DNA of 51,432 nt from an uncultured Pseudomonadota bacterium (GTDB lineage: Bacteria; Pseudomonadota; Gammaproteobacteria; Steroidobacterales; Steroidobacteraceae), in contig CAJACZ010000124.1 in assembly GCA_903938365.1 (NCBI GenBank), positions 1 through 51,432 on the forward strand. Direction: 5' to 3'. Numbering within the stretch: the first letter of the stretch is position 1; every line of letters begins with the position of its first letter. Position numbers and translations under genes: made by a program. Below the pieces are notes generated by a model. The model worked only from the letters and a program-made list of their open reading frames with translations, had not been told where the DNA came from and did no database searches. Shown in pieces: positions 10,356 to 19,778 of the stretch.

Positions 10356-10383
10356 ACTATAACCAAATCACATGTCTTGGCAA
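10356..10383 (-). promoter_or_regulatory. Sigma70-type promoter TTGCCA-N16-TATAGT
   Basis: 5/6 match in both -35 and -10 boxes, upstream of the 75-aa ORF and the lysC-lysA fusion. Confidence 0.6.
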
Positions 10384-10385
10384 GC

Positions 10386-11201
10386 TCAGGCGTGCCGGAC
10401 TGCGTCCCGAACCACGACCGGAGCACCCCTCGAGAGCCCCAGGGCGTCCGCTGCATTGCCCTCGGCGAGGGCGATTTCGAGCACCCCGAACGAGTTCACG
10501 AGCGCCAGGTACTGGCCGGGCTGCGCGTCGCCGTAAGTGCGCCTCAGGGGAAACACCCCGCTGCCGGCGTACACGTGTGGCTCGACCAGACCCTGCAGGA
10601 ACCGCGCATCGATGTTGCTGATGAGGTTGCCGAAATGATCGATGGTGATCACCGTGCCCGTCACCGCACCACTGCTGGCCACCGGCTCGTCGACCCAGGC
10701 CGGAGTCAGCGTCGTCACCCTCGGGCCGAGATCGGCGGGCAGGCACCGGCCGGCCGCAAGCTCCGCGGCCAGCGGCGCGAAGATATCGCGACCATGGAAC
10801 GTCGCGCTCGGACGCGGCAGCCCGAAGCGCTGCAGGACGCGCGGGTCGAGGTGGCGCAGGACCGCATCGGGCCGGATCGCAACCACGGCGCCCAGCAGCC
10901 CGTTGTCCGGCGCCAGGAAGACGTGCCCTGCCGCCTCGACGATGGCGATGTCGCGCGCGGTGCCCACGCCGGGGTCCACCACGGCGACGTGCACGGTACC
11001 GGACGGGAAGTAGCCGAAGGAGCGCGCGAGCCAGAACCCGGCCTCGGCGGGCCAGTGCACCAGGGTCTCGTGGGTCAGGTCGACGATCCGCGCCGCCGGG
11101 AAGCGATCGAGGATGCGGCCCTTGACCACCCCGACGAAGGGATCGCGCAGGCCGAAGTCGGTGGTCAGGGTGATCACCCCGCTGCAGCGCAGACCGTCCA
11201 T
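10386..11201 (-). CDS. SAM hydroxide adenosyltransferase-like protein (DUF62 family)
   Basis: MDGLRCSGVITLTTDFGLRDPFVGVVKGRI...HVAVVDPGVGT...FLAPDNGLL...TFHGRDIFAP...DHFGNLISNI. Confidence 0.88.
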   Translation of the reverse strand: MDGLRCSGVITLTTDFGLRDPFVGVVKGRILDRFPAARIVDLTHETLVHWPAEAGFWLARSFGYFPSGTVHVAVVDPGVGTARDIAIVEAAGHVFLAPDNGLLGAVVAIRPDAVLRHLDPRVLQRFGLPRPSATFHGRDIFAPLAAELAAGRCLPADLGPRVTTLTPAWVDEPVASSGAVTGTVITIDHFGNLISNIDARFLQGLVEPHVYAGSGVFPLRRTYGDAQPGQYLALVNSFGVLEIALAEGNAADALGLSRGAPVVVRDAVRHA

Positions 11202-11261
11202 GTCATCCTCCGGATTGGGGCGGTTTGACAATCCGCACCCGGGCAGGCACAAAGCCCGACC

Positions 11262-14200
11262 ATGTCTGCATCGTCCCGAGCTGTCAAATCCACGCACCAG
11301 GCCCCTGGCGACCTGCTGGTCCTGGTGCTGTGCTTCTTCCTGAGCGGCCTGGCGGCGCTGGTGTACCAGATCGCGTGGACGCGTGAATTCGCGCTCGTGT
11401 TCGGCACCTCGGAACTGGCGGTCGCCACGGTGCTCGCGGCGTACATGGGTGGCCTCGCGTTCGGCGCCTGGCTGGTCGAACGACTGCTGCCGCGGGTGAC
11501 CCGACCGGTCTTCGTGTACGCGGGCCTGGAACTCGGCATCGCCCTCAGCGCCGTGCTGCTGGTGCCGGCGTTGCTGCTGGCGAGCCGCCACCTGCTGACC
11601 GTCTGGTTCGGGGGCCAGCCGTCGCCACCGTCGAGCGACGATGTGTCGACCGCGGTCTTTCACCTGGTCAGCGCCTTCGTGGCGCTCGCCATTCCCACCA
11701 CGCTGATGGGCGCCACCCTGCCGCTGCTCGCGCGACATGCCGTGGCGGAGCGGGAACAGATCGGACGGCGAATCGGGCTGCTCTACGCAGCCAACACCGC
11801 GGGCGCGGTCTGCGGGGCGCTCGCCACGGCCTTCGCGCTGCTGCCGACGCTGGGCCTGCAGCGCAGCGTCTGGGTGGCGGCGGGGCTGAACCTCGTGGTC
11901 TTCCTGCTTGCCGCGCGGCTCGTGCAGCGCAGCCCCGATGCGCGGCAGCCGCCCGGCGCAGCCCGCCCCGGGCAGCCCATCGCCCGCGCTGCCTTTCCGC
12001 TGGGTCGACCTCCGGGACACGCCTGGGTGCTGCCGCTGATGCTGCTGTCGGGCGCAGTGTCGTTCACGCACGAGGTGCTGTGGACCCGCATGCTGTCGCA
12101 GATCGTCGGCAGCAGCATCTACGCGTTCGGCGTCATGGTGGGCAGCTTCCTCGCGGGCATCGCGATCGGCGGTGCCGCGGGGGCGCTGATCGCGCGCGAC
12201 CGGGAGCGCTCGGTGTCGGCGCTCGCGGCGGCACTGCTGGCGGGCGGCGTCTGGGCGGCGGTCGCCTTCTTCCTGCTGGACCGGCTGGTGCCGGAGCAGG
12301 CGGGTCTCTCGAAGAACGTCTTCTTCGGCTTTGCGCTGCTGCTGCCGCTGACCATCGCGATAGGCATCACCTACCCCCTCGCCGTGCGCATCCTCGCTGA
12401 TCGGCCGGAGGATGCCGCGCCCGCCAGCGCCCGCGTCTATGCGTGGAACACCCTGGGCGGCATCCTCGGTTCGCTCGCCGCCGGCTTCGTCATCATCCCC
12501 GCGTTGCGCTACGAAGGGACGATCCGGCTCGCCGCCTCCGCCAGCGTCGTGCTGGCGGTGCTGGCGCTGATGCTCCTCGAGCGCCGGCGGGCCTGGGTCG
12601 TGGGCTCGGTCGCCGCAGTCGCGCTGGCGGGATTCCTCGCCTTCCGTCCGGGGCCACCCGAACGACTGCTGCTCGCCTCGCCGCTCAGCGTCAGCAAGGG
12701 CGGCACCATCCTGTATTACGACGTCGGCCGGAGCGCCAGCGTAGTGCTGCTGCAGCAGGACGGGGGCCTGGTGCTGCGCACCAACGGACTGCCCGAGGCG
12801 CTGATGGACACTCCGGGGATGCCGCCGCGGTTCAGCGGCGAGTTCTGGATGTCCTCGCTCGCGGTCCTCGCCGCACCCGAGGCGCAGGACATGCTCATCG
12901 TGGGCTTCGGGGGCGGTGTCGTGGTGGAAGGCGTGCCGCCGTCGGTACGCAACATCGACGTGATCGAACTCGAGCCGAGGGTCATCGACGCCAACCGCGA
13001 GACCCGCGGGCTGCGCAAGTTCGATCCTCTCGGCGACCCCCGCGTGCGCGTGATCACCAACGACGCCCGTGGCGCACTCGCACTGAGCGACCGCCGCTAC
13101 GATGCGATCGTGTCGCAGCCCTCGCACCCCTGGACCGCGGGCGCTTCGCACCTCTACACGCACGAATTCATGATGCTCGCGAACCAGCGACTCGCCGATG
13201 GCGGCGTCTTCGTGCAGTGGATGAACGTCGCGTTCCTGGACGAACCGCTGCTGCGCTCGCTCACCGCCACGCTGATCGATGTGTTCGGCCACGCCAGGAT
13301 CTACCGACCGGACCCCAGCACGCTGGTATTCGTCGCGTCGCGCGCAGCACTGCAGACCGAGGAACGTCTGCTCGCGCGTGGCGGCGCGCCGCTGAGCGTC
13401 ACGCCCGCGCATTACGCGCGGTTCGGCATCAACACGGTCGAGGACCTGGTGGTGGCGCTCGCCGCCGATGAGGAAGGGGCCGCCGGACTGGCCGCTGGCG
13501 CAGCGATCATCACCGACGACAACAACCGCATGGCGACCTCCAGCGTGTTCGAACTCGGTCGCGGCCTGAGTCCGGATGCGACCGGGCGGGTGCTGGCGCC
13601 CTACGATCCGCTGCAGCGCGGTGCCGCCTGGATCTACCAGGGACCTCTCGGCGCTGCGCTCGACTTCGGCTACATCGGTCGCCGCCAGATGTTCTTCCGC
13701 AACATCGATGCGAGCTCCGCCGACCGGATCCGGCGCATGCTTCCGCACACCCCCGATCCTGCGGCCCGGCAGTACCTGCAGACGGTGCTGATCGCGGCAG
13801 GCGGCGCGGGCGAACGCTCGCGGGCCTTTGCCCGCGAGGCGATGTCTGCCCGGCCCGACAGCCCCCTGCTCGGCTACTCCTGGCTGCAGACCCAGCTGGG
13901 CCAGATCGCCCGCGGCGCAGTGACGTCCGAAGCGGCCGCGACGATCTCGCGGCTGCCGCCGAGTGCGCAGGCCTCGCTGCGCGGCTCGCAACTGATGGTC
14001 CAGGGGAAATTCCAGGACCTGGCCGCCATGGATGACCTGCTCGCCGAGGCACGCTGGACCGACCTCTGGTACCTGGATGCATTGCTGCTGCGCGCCGAAT
14101 GGCGCTCGCGGGTCTCCAATCCCGAGGTGCGCAGCCGTCTGTCGGACCAGGCCATCGCGCTGGTGGATCGCGCCGTGGTGGTACAGCCCAGCCTGCCGAT

Positions 14201-14453
14201 GTTCGCCGTGCGAGCCCGCGCGGCGCTCAGCGCGGACCGTCCCGACGTGCTGCTCGAATCGGTGGCGAGTGTCGCGCAATGGACAGTCGCCACGGCCGCC
14301 GGGGGCAACGCCGCGCTGCGCGCGCGCTCGCGCGCCTCGCTGGAGGAACTGGCGCGCCTCCTCGACAAACAGGAACCCGACCCGCGCGTGAATGCGGTAC
14401 GCCTCGCCGAAGTACGCGCAGGAATCCAGGACGCCATCCGGAGCCTCACATGA
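11262..14453 (+). CDS. Polytopic membrane protein with fused spermidine-synthase-like domain (1063 aa)
   Basis: Many TM helices (FFLSGLAALVYQIAWTREF), then Rossmann domain (IVGFGGGVVVEG...VIELEPRV...SQPSHPWTAGASHLYTHEFM) and an Ala-rich C-terminus. Confidence 0.85.
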   Translation: MSASSRAVKSTHQAPGDLLVLVLCFFLSGLAALVYQIAWTREFALVFGTSELAVATVLAAYMGGLAFGAWLVERLLPRVTRPVFVYAGLELGIALSAVLLVPALLLASRHLLTVWFGGQPSPPSSDDVSTAVFHLVSAFVALAIPTTLMGATLPLLARHAVAEREQIGRRIGLLYAANTAGAVCGALATAFALLPTLGLQRSVWVAAGLNLVVFLLAARLVQRSPDARQPPGAARPGQPIARAAFPLGRPPGHAWVLPLMLLSGAVSFTHEVLWTRMLSQIVGSSIYAFGVMVGSFLAGIAIGGAAGALIARDRERSVSALAAALLAGGVWAAVAFFLLDRLVPEQAGLSKNVFFGFALLLPLTIAIGITYPLAVRILADRPEDAAPASARVYAWNTLGGILGSLAAGFVIIPALRYEGTIRLAASASVVLAVLALMLLERRRAWVVGSVAAVALAGFLAFRPGPPERLLLASPLSVSKGGTILYYDVGRSASVVLLQQDGGLVLRTNGLPEALMDTPGMPPRFSGEFWMSSLAVLAAPEAQDMLIVGFGGGVVVEGVPPSVRNIDVIELEPRVIDANRETRGLRKFDPLGDPRVRVITNDARGALALSDRRYDAIVSQPSHPWTAGASHLYTHEFMMLANQRLADGGVFVQWMNVAFLDEPLLRSLTATLIDVFGHARIYRPDPSTLVFVASRAALQTEERLLARGGAPLSVTPAHYARFGINTVEDLVVALAADEEGAAGLAAGAAIITDDNNRMATSSVFELGRGLSPDATGRVLAPYDPLQRGAAWIYQGPLGAALDFGYIGRRQMFFRNIDASSADRIRRMLPHTPDPAARQYLQTVLIAAGGAGERSRAFAREAMSARPDSPLLGYSWLQTQLGQIARGAVTSEAAATISRLPPSAQASLRGSQLMVQGKFQDLAAMDDLLAEARWTDLWYLDALLLRAEWRSRVSNPEVRSRLSDQAIALVDRAVVVQPSLPMFAVRARAALSADRPDVLLESVASVAQWTVATAAGGNAALRARSRASLEELARLLDKQEPDPRVNAVRLAEVRAGIQDAIRSLT

Positions 14454-15889
14454 CATTGAACCCACTCCGCGCGCTCGCCGCGCTGTCCTGCGCGCTGCTG
14501 GTGGTGGCCTGTGGCGGCAAGGGGATCGACTCCGCGCCGACCGCCCCGCCGAGCGGGGGCGCCGATTGCGGGAACCCGCGCCTGAAGCAGTTCGTGCTGG
14601 ACGCCACCCAGTCGTGGTACCTGTTTCCCGAACTGCTGCCCGCAAGCCCGAACCCGGCGGCCTACGCCACGCCCGGCGAACTGCTCGATGCGCTGACAGC
14701 ACGCGCGCGCAGCGAGGGCAAGGACCGGTTCTTCAGCGGCATCACGGGCATCGCCGCCGAGAACGCCCTGCTGCAGGGCCAGTCAGCGGGCTTTGGCCTG
14801 ACCTTCCTGACCCGGGGCAGCGCCGTCCTGGTCGGCCAGGTGTTCGAGAATTCCGCGGCCTCCGACGCCGGCCTTGCGCGCGGGGACTCGCTGCTCGCCG
14901 TGGGCACGACGTCCGCGAACATGGTGCCGATCGCCCAGATTCTCGCCAGCAGCGGCGGCCTGAGCGAAGCACTGGGGCCGTCGACCCCGGGCACGGTGCG
15001 CGTGCTGCGCTGGAGCAACCTCGCCGGGACCGTGTTCGAGAAGTCGATCACCAAGCGCTCTTTCGACCTGAACGCGGTGCCGGCTTCGGGCGTCCGGGTG
15101 CTGACCCGCGCCGATGGCAGCCGGGTCGGCCACCTCACGCTGCGTTCCTTCGTCGCCGATCCGGCGGCCAGCGGCCAGCCGGCCAACCTCGTGGCGCTGC
15201 GCAACGCGTTCGCCCAGTTCGGGTCCCAGGGCGTGCGCGAGGTGATCATCGACCTGCGCTACAACGGCGGCGGACTGGTGTCGATTGCGGAACTCCTGCT
15301 CAACCTGCTGGCCGGGGACCGCGAAAGCCAGGTGTCTTACGCCACGCGGCTCAACGCGAGCAAGGCATCCCAGCAGGAGACGGCGCGCTTCGTGCGCCAG
15401 CCGCAGACCGTCCCCACGCTGCGGGTCGCATTCATCGTCACCGGCGCCAGTGCGTCCGCGAGCGAACTGGTGGTCAATTCGATGGTCCCGTATGCACGTA
15501 CGGCCGTCATCGGCACGCGCACTTTCGGCAAGCCGGTGGGCCAGTTCGCCTTCGACGTCGCCGAATGCGATTTCCGCGTGCGTCTGGTCACGTTCAAGTC
15601 GGTCAACCGGGACGGTGATGGCGACTATTACCAGGGTCTGCCCTATGCGGCCTACACCAACGCCGGCGGCGCCGCCTGCGCAGCAAGCGACGACCTGACG
15701 CGCGCTCCGGGCGACCCCCTGGAAGCCATGACCTCGGAGGCGCTCGCGTGGCTGGGTTCGCCGACTGGTGCGTGCCGGGCCGGCAACATCGCCGGCGGCG
15801 GCGACACGCTCGGCCTCGAGTTCGCCGAAGAGGCCGCGCCGGAGACTCCGCGCGACCTGCTGCAGTACTACCTGCCCGGCACTTACTGA
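14450..15889 (+). CDS. S41 family (C-terminal processing-type) peptidase, predicted lipoprotein
   Basis: LLVVACGG lipobox, PDZ-like region, DLRYNGGG, TGASASASELVVNSM catalytic Ser region and TFGKPVGQ Lys motif; ATGA overlap with upstream gene. Confidence 0.85.
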   Translation: MTLNPLRALAALSCALLVVACGGKGIDSAPTAPPSGGADCGNPRLKQFVLDATQSWYLFPELLPASPNPAAYATPGELLDALTARARSEGKDRFFSGITGIAAENALLQGQSAGFGLTFLTRGSAVLVGQVFENSAASDAGLARGDSLLAVGTTSANMVPIAQILASSGGLSEALGPSTPGTVRVLRWSNLAGTVFEKSITKRSFDLNAVPASGVRVLTRADGSRVGHLTLRSFVADPAASGQPANLVALRNAFAQFGSQGVREVIIDLRYNGGGLVSIAELLLNLLAGDRESQVSYATRLNASKASQQETARFVRQPQTVPTLRVAFIVTGASASASELVVNSMVPYARTAVIGTRTFGKPVGQFAFDVAECDFRVRLVTFKSVNRDGDGDYYQGLPYAAYTNAGGAACAASDDLTRAPGDPLEAMTSEALAWLGSPTGACRAGNIAGGGDTLGLEFAEEAAPETPRDLLQYYLPGTY

Positions 15890-16323
15890 GCGCGCCGCCA
15901 GAGGATCGAATGCGAGCGGGAGCGGCCCTGACCGTCCTGCTCGTCCGCCGACAGATCGAGCCGGTCGACGTCGAGGCGGGCGCGCCGGAACTGCGGCACG
16001 CCGATGAGCACCGGGTTGAGCGACATGCCCACCTCGTGGCGAATCACGTCGCCCTCGACCGTCCAGCGCCCGGCGTAGGCCAGATAGCCCTCGAAGGCGC
16101 GCGCCTTGGATGCGTCATCCGCAGCGAAGGCGCTGGTGGCGGACAGCGGCACCCGGCCGTTGCGGCACATGGTGGCCGACATCCAGCCGTCGGCGCCGTA
16201 GATCAGCAGGCCCAGGGCATCCGCTCCGAAGGGCATGACCGGAGGCCGTCCGTCGGGATAGGACACGCTCCAGCGCAGCAGCAACCAGCTGCCCACGAGT
16301 TTCTCGGCGAGTGTATCGGTCAT
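15883..16323 (-). CDS. Lipocalin-like domain protein
   Basis: MTDTLAEKLVGSWLLLRWSVSYPDGR...GLLIYGADGWMSATMCR...; convergent 7-bp overlap with the S41 gene. Confidence 0.75.
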   Translation of the reverse strand: MTDTLAEKLVGSWLLLRWSVSYPDGRPPVMPFGADALGLLIYGADGWMSATMCRNGRVPLSATSAFAADDASKARAFEGYLAYAGRWTVEGDVIRHEVGMSLNPVLIGVPQFRRARLDVDRLDLSADEQDGQGRSRSHSILWRRAQ

Positions 16324-16384
16324 GGCTCAACCTCTTGCGGGGCGCGATATTATCCGTCGGAATGACTTGCAGGAGTAACGCGCA

Positions 16385-17164
16385 ATGAGCACCGACCCCG
16401 TCACCCGCTTCCGGCTCGAAGGCCGCACCGCGTTCATCACGGGTGCCTCCAGCGGCATCGGCGCCGCACTGGCCGAGGCCTTCGCCGGCGCCGGTGCGTC
16501 CGTTGCGCTGGTCGCACGGCGCGTCGAGCGCCTCGATGCCCTGGCCCAGGCGCTCCGCGCGAACGGCACCCGCGTCAGCATCGTCGCGCTCGACGTCAAC
16601 GACACCGCCGCCCTGCCCCGCGCCTTCGACCAGGTCGAGCGCGAACTGGGGCTCGCCGACATCATCATCAACAACGCCGGCGTGGCGCGGCCCGCGCTGT
16701 TCCTGAAAACGACGCGCGAGAGCGTCCAGGAAACCATGGCGACCAATTTCATGGCAGCGTGGGACATCTGCGCCGAGAGCGCCCGCCGGCTCGTGGCAGC
16801 AGGCCGTCCGGGGAGCATCATCAACATCGCTTCAGTGCTGGCGCTGGGCACCGGCCCCGGCTATTCGGCCTATTCGGCATCCAAGGGCGCGCTGGTCCAA
16901 CTGACGCGCAGCCTCGCGCTCGAGTTCGTCCGGCACGGGATCAGGGTCAACGCGCTGGCACCCGGCTGGTTCGTCACGGAGATGAACGAACAGTACTTCG
17001 CAAGCGAAGCGGGCCAGGCCTATCTGAAGCGCATACCGCCGGGCCGTGCCGGCCGGCTCGAGGAACTCGTGGGCCCCGCGTTGCTGCTCGCCAGCGACGC
17101 CGGATCCTACGTCAACGGGGTGGTCCTGCCGGTAGACGGGGGACACCACGCCGGGCTGATCTGA
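16385..17164 (+). CDS. SDR family oxidoreductase
   Basis: TGASSGIG, NNAGV, YSASK catalytic motif, C-terminal PVDGGHH. Confidence 0.93.
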   Translation: MSTDPVTRFRLEGRTAFITGASSGIGAALAEAFAGAGASVALVARRVERLDALAQALRANGTRVSIVALDVNDTAALPRAFDQVERELGLADIIINNAGVARPALFLKTTRESVQETMATNFMAAWDICAESARRLVAAGRPGSIINIASVLALGTGPGYSAYSASKGALVQLTRSLALEFVRHGIRVNALAPGWFVTEMNEQYFASEAGQAYLKRIPPGRAGRLEELVGPALLLASDAGSYVNGVVLPVDGGHHAGLI

Positions 17165-17197
17165 TCACCGGGAAACGCGGTGCGGAATCCCCTGGCC

Positions 17198-18202
17198 TCA
17201 GCGGGCGACGGGTCCGACCGGGGTCACGGGATCCGCTGGCGGATCGCCCGCAGGCTCCTCGGGCACGGACTCCTCGGGCAGCAGTTCCAGGCCGATCAGC
17301 ACCGGGATTCCCGAAGACTGCCTGAGCGTCTCCAGCGCCACATCCCAGTTGATCGCCACCTCCGAGGCGCCCAGCAGTTCGTCCAGCCGGAGCTCGAACG
17401 CCTCCAGGTCGGCTTCGGCCCGCTGGCCTTCCGAATTGACGGGCGGATGGACTTCCAGCCAGACCTCACCCTCGGACTTCGAGATCTTGATCGGCTCGTT
17501 GATGAGCGCTACCGGGGTCCCGACCGAGACGGCGTTGAAGAGCTTCTCCACGTCCTCCGGGTACATGCGCAGGCAGCCGTGCGTCACGGCCATGCCCACG
17601 GCGTCGGGGTTGTTGGTGCCGTGGATCAGGTACGCGCCGCCCGGAATCGCGAGGCGCATCGCGTACGCGCCCAGCGGGTTCTCGGGGCCGGCGGGAACGA
17701 CCGCGGGAAGCGGTGGTTCACCGCGCGCGGCGTGTTCCTTGCGCACCGATTCCGGTGGCGTCCAGGTGGGGTCCTTACGCTTGTCGGCAATCCGCGTGAG
17801 ACCCATCGGCGTGCTCCAGTCCATCTTGCCGACGCTGACCGGGAAGGTCATCACCGTGGGCTTCTGGCCTTTCGCCGGCTTCGCGTAGAAGTACAGACGA
17901 TGTTCAGGGAGGTTGACGACGATGCCCTCGCGGGGCCCCGGGGGGAGCACCCGCTGCCCGGGAATCAGCACCTGCGTACCCTCCCCCGGCAGCCAGGGGT
18001 CGACGCCCGGATTGACCCGCGTGAGCTCCTCGTAGCCGAGGCTGTAGCGTCGTGCGAGTTCGATGAGCGTGTCTTCGTACCGGGTCGTGACGCGTTCGAC
18101 GGCACCAAAGATGCCACCGCCGTCCTCCCGCAGCTCGAATACCGTCGCGTGCGCCGCGACCGAGTGCAGCAGCGCACCGAGCACGAGCAGCCCGGCCCGC
18201 AT
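17198..18202 (-). CDS. L,D-transpeptidase (ErfK/YbiS/YcfS/YnhG) with LysM
   Basis: Signal peptide MRAGLLVLGALLHSVAAHA; LysM-like segment; HGTNNPDAVGMAVTHGCLRM catalytic motif; ORF can extend to 18295. Confidence 0.9.
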   Translation of the reverse strand: MRAGLLVLGALLHSVAAHATVFELREDGGGIFGAVERVTTRYEDTLIELARRYSLGYEELTRVNPGVDPWLPGEGTQVLIPGQRVLPPGPREGIVVNLPEHRLYFYAKPAKGQKPTVMTFPVSVGKMDWSTPMGLTRIADKRKDPTWTPPESVRKEHAARGEPPLPAVVPAGPENPLGAYAMRLAIPGGAYLIHGTNNPDAVGMAVTHGCLRMYPEDVEKLFNAVSVGTPVALINEPIKISKSEGEVWLEVHPPVNSEGQRAEADLEAFELRLDELLGASEVAINWDVALETLRQSSGIPVLIGLELLPEESVPEEPAGDPPADPVTPVGPVAR

Positions 18203-18329
18203 TCGGCCATGACCGGCGCGGCGGGACTGCCCTCGCCAGTCGGGCGGGGAACCTGCGGTGCGGGGGCCCCGGGCGGGGCTGGATGTACGGTTCATGCGCT
18301 GATTGTAGCGAATGAGCGCAGCGCGTCGA

Positions 18330-19250
18330 TCAGTCCCCGAGCGCCGTGCGCAGCGCGAGCAGCTCGGACTGGGCTTCCTCGATGATGGGCTCGAAGGGCC
18401 CCTGTTCGACCTGAAGCCGGTGTGCGGACCGCGACTCGCCCAGCCCGGCCGCCAGCCGCGCCGGGGACTCGCCGAGCGTGACGAACAAGTGCGCGACGGA
18501 CAGCACGTCAGTCAACGAGATCAAGCCGCGCGGGTCGCGGATTTCGTCCTCGAACAGGTGGACCGCCTCCACGAACTCCTCGGGCATACCCCAGTTCTCG
18601 AGCACGGCGCGGGCGATGTTGGCGTGCCAGTCCCGGAGGATCAGCTCGAAAGCCTGACGGTCGGCAAACAGCTCCGGATGCCGGCTCGCGCGGGTGATGA
18701 TGTAAAGCTTGCCGATGCCATGCAGCAACCCCGTCAGCATCGCTGCATCGGGCTGGAGCGTAGTCATGCGCCGCGCCAGCACCTGCGCATAGGCGGCCAG
18801 CTGGACGCTGTCGGTCCACAATTGGGTCAGGGGCTTTTCCAGCCCGCGGAACTCCGGTGCGCGGCGCAGCTGGGCCATGGAGAAGGTCACTACGGTCACC
18901 CGCAGCATCTCGAAGCCGATGCGGGTGACGGCGCCGCGCAGCCCCGTCACGGGCGAACCCGAAGGGTTCAGCGCCGCGGAGTTCGCGAGCGTGAGAACGC
19001 GTGCCGCGAGTGCCGGCTCTGAACCGATCACGCGCACGATCGTCTCCGGCGTCGCATTGTCGTCGGCGAGCACCTTGCGCACCCGCAGCGCGATGTCCGG
19101 GAAACTCGGGATCTCGACGTGCCCCAGCGAAAGCTCATCCGCCAGGCTCTGGACGAAACGGAACGCCGGCGATGCCGGGGGCTCGCGCTGGGCCGGTCGA
19201 GCGGCTGCGGGAGGGGCTTCCCGGACGACAGACGCTGCGGCAGCGCTCAC
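18330..19250 (-). CDS. HDOD domain protein
   Basis: LSLGHVEIPSFPDIALRVRKVLADDNATPETIVRVIGSEPALAARVLTLANSA. Confidence 0.88.
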   Translation of the reverse strand: MSAAAASVVREAPPAAARPAQREPPASPAFRFVQSLADELSLGHVEIPSFPDIALRVRKVLADDNATPETIVRVIGSEPALAARVLTLANSAALNPSGSPVTGLRGAVTRIGFEMLRVTVVTFSMAQLRRAPEFRGLEKPLTQLWTDSVQLAAYAQVLARRMTTLQPDAAMLTGLLHGIGKLYIITRASRHPELFADRQAFELILRDWHANIARAVLENWGMPEEFVEAVHLFEDEIRDPRGLISLTDVLSVAHLFVTLGESPARLAAGLGESRSAHRLQVEQGPFEPIIEEAQSELLALRTALGD

Positions 19251-19681
19251 GACACCACCGAGAGACGCGGCGATGCAGCGGGCGCCGCACGCCCATGCAT
19301 GCGGGTCACGAGCTCCGCTTCCTTGCGGCTCATGCCGCAGGCGATCACCAGTTCCTCGGTGCCGGCACCGGAGCGTGCGAGCCGGATCGCCAGTTCGTAA
19401 CCCGCTTCGCTGTGGCGTGCTGCGGCGGGCGCCTGGCGTGAGGCGGTCTCAAGCTGTGCGCTCATGCGGTCCAGCCGGTTCGCCAGAGCCATGAGCGCGG
19501 CACTCTGGGAGCGGGTCTCGGCCTGCAGCTGCCCGAGTTCGCGGTGCAGCAGCCCGGTGGCGCGGTCGGCGCGACGCCGCCCCGCGAAGTACATGGCCAG
19601 CAGGATCGCGGCCACCCCACCGGACAGCACGGCCACGGTCGCGGCGAGCAGCAGGTCGGGGTTCAGAGGGGGCAATGGCAT
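19247..19681 (-). CDS. DUF2802 family protein, N-terminal TM helix
   Basis: 144 aa, one TM plus coiled coil and small C-terminal HTH-like segment (ELAIRLARSGAGTEELVIACGMSRKEAELV), in the usual position after motCD. Confidence 0.8.
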   Translation of the reverse strand: MPLPPLNPDLLLAATVAVLSGGVAAILLAMYFAGRRRADRATGLLHRELGQLQAETRSQSAALMALANRLDRMSAQLETASRQAPAAARHSEAGYELAIRLARSGAGTEELVIACGMSRKEAELVTRMHGRAAPAASPRLSVVS

Positions 19682-19778
19682 GGAGCGCTCCTGAATGTGG
19701 CGCCGGTTTTCCGACGCTACTGGGTTTCGAAGGGTAGAACAGCAGGATTCATGCCAGCGCCTGCCTGCAGCACCGGAA

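Noticed and set aside
11262-14453. Annotation as genuine spermidine synthase
   Set aside because: Catalytic Asp motif is replaced (SQPSHPW) and the domain is fused to a membrane region; only the fold is supported
10386-14702. 1438-aa minus-strand ORF spanning the membrane SpeE-like gene
   Set aside because: Only the last ~270 codons (from ATG 11201) are a real protein; the rest is antisense to a clear + strand CDS and is a high-GC codon-bias artefact (Arg/Ala/Gly/His rich, no domain)
16324-16384. Promoter in the 61-bp divergent lipocalin/SDR gap (GATATTATCC)
   Set aside because: A -10-like TATTAT/ATAATA exists but no -35 at acceptable spacing could be assigned to either strand with confidence
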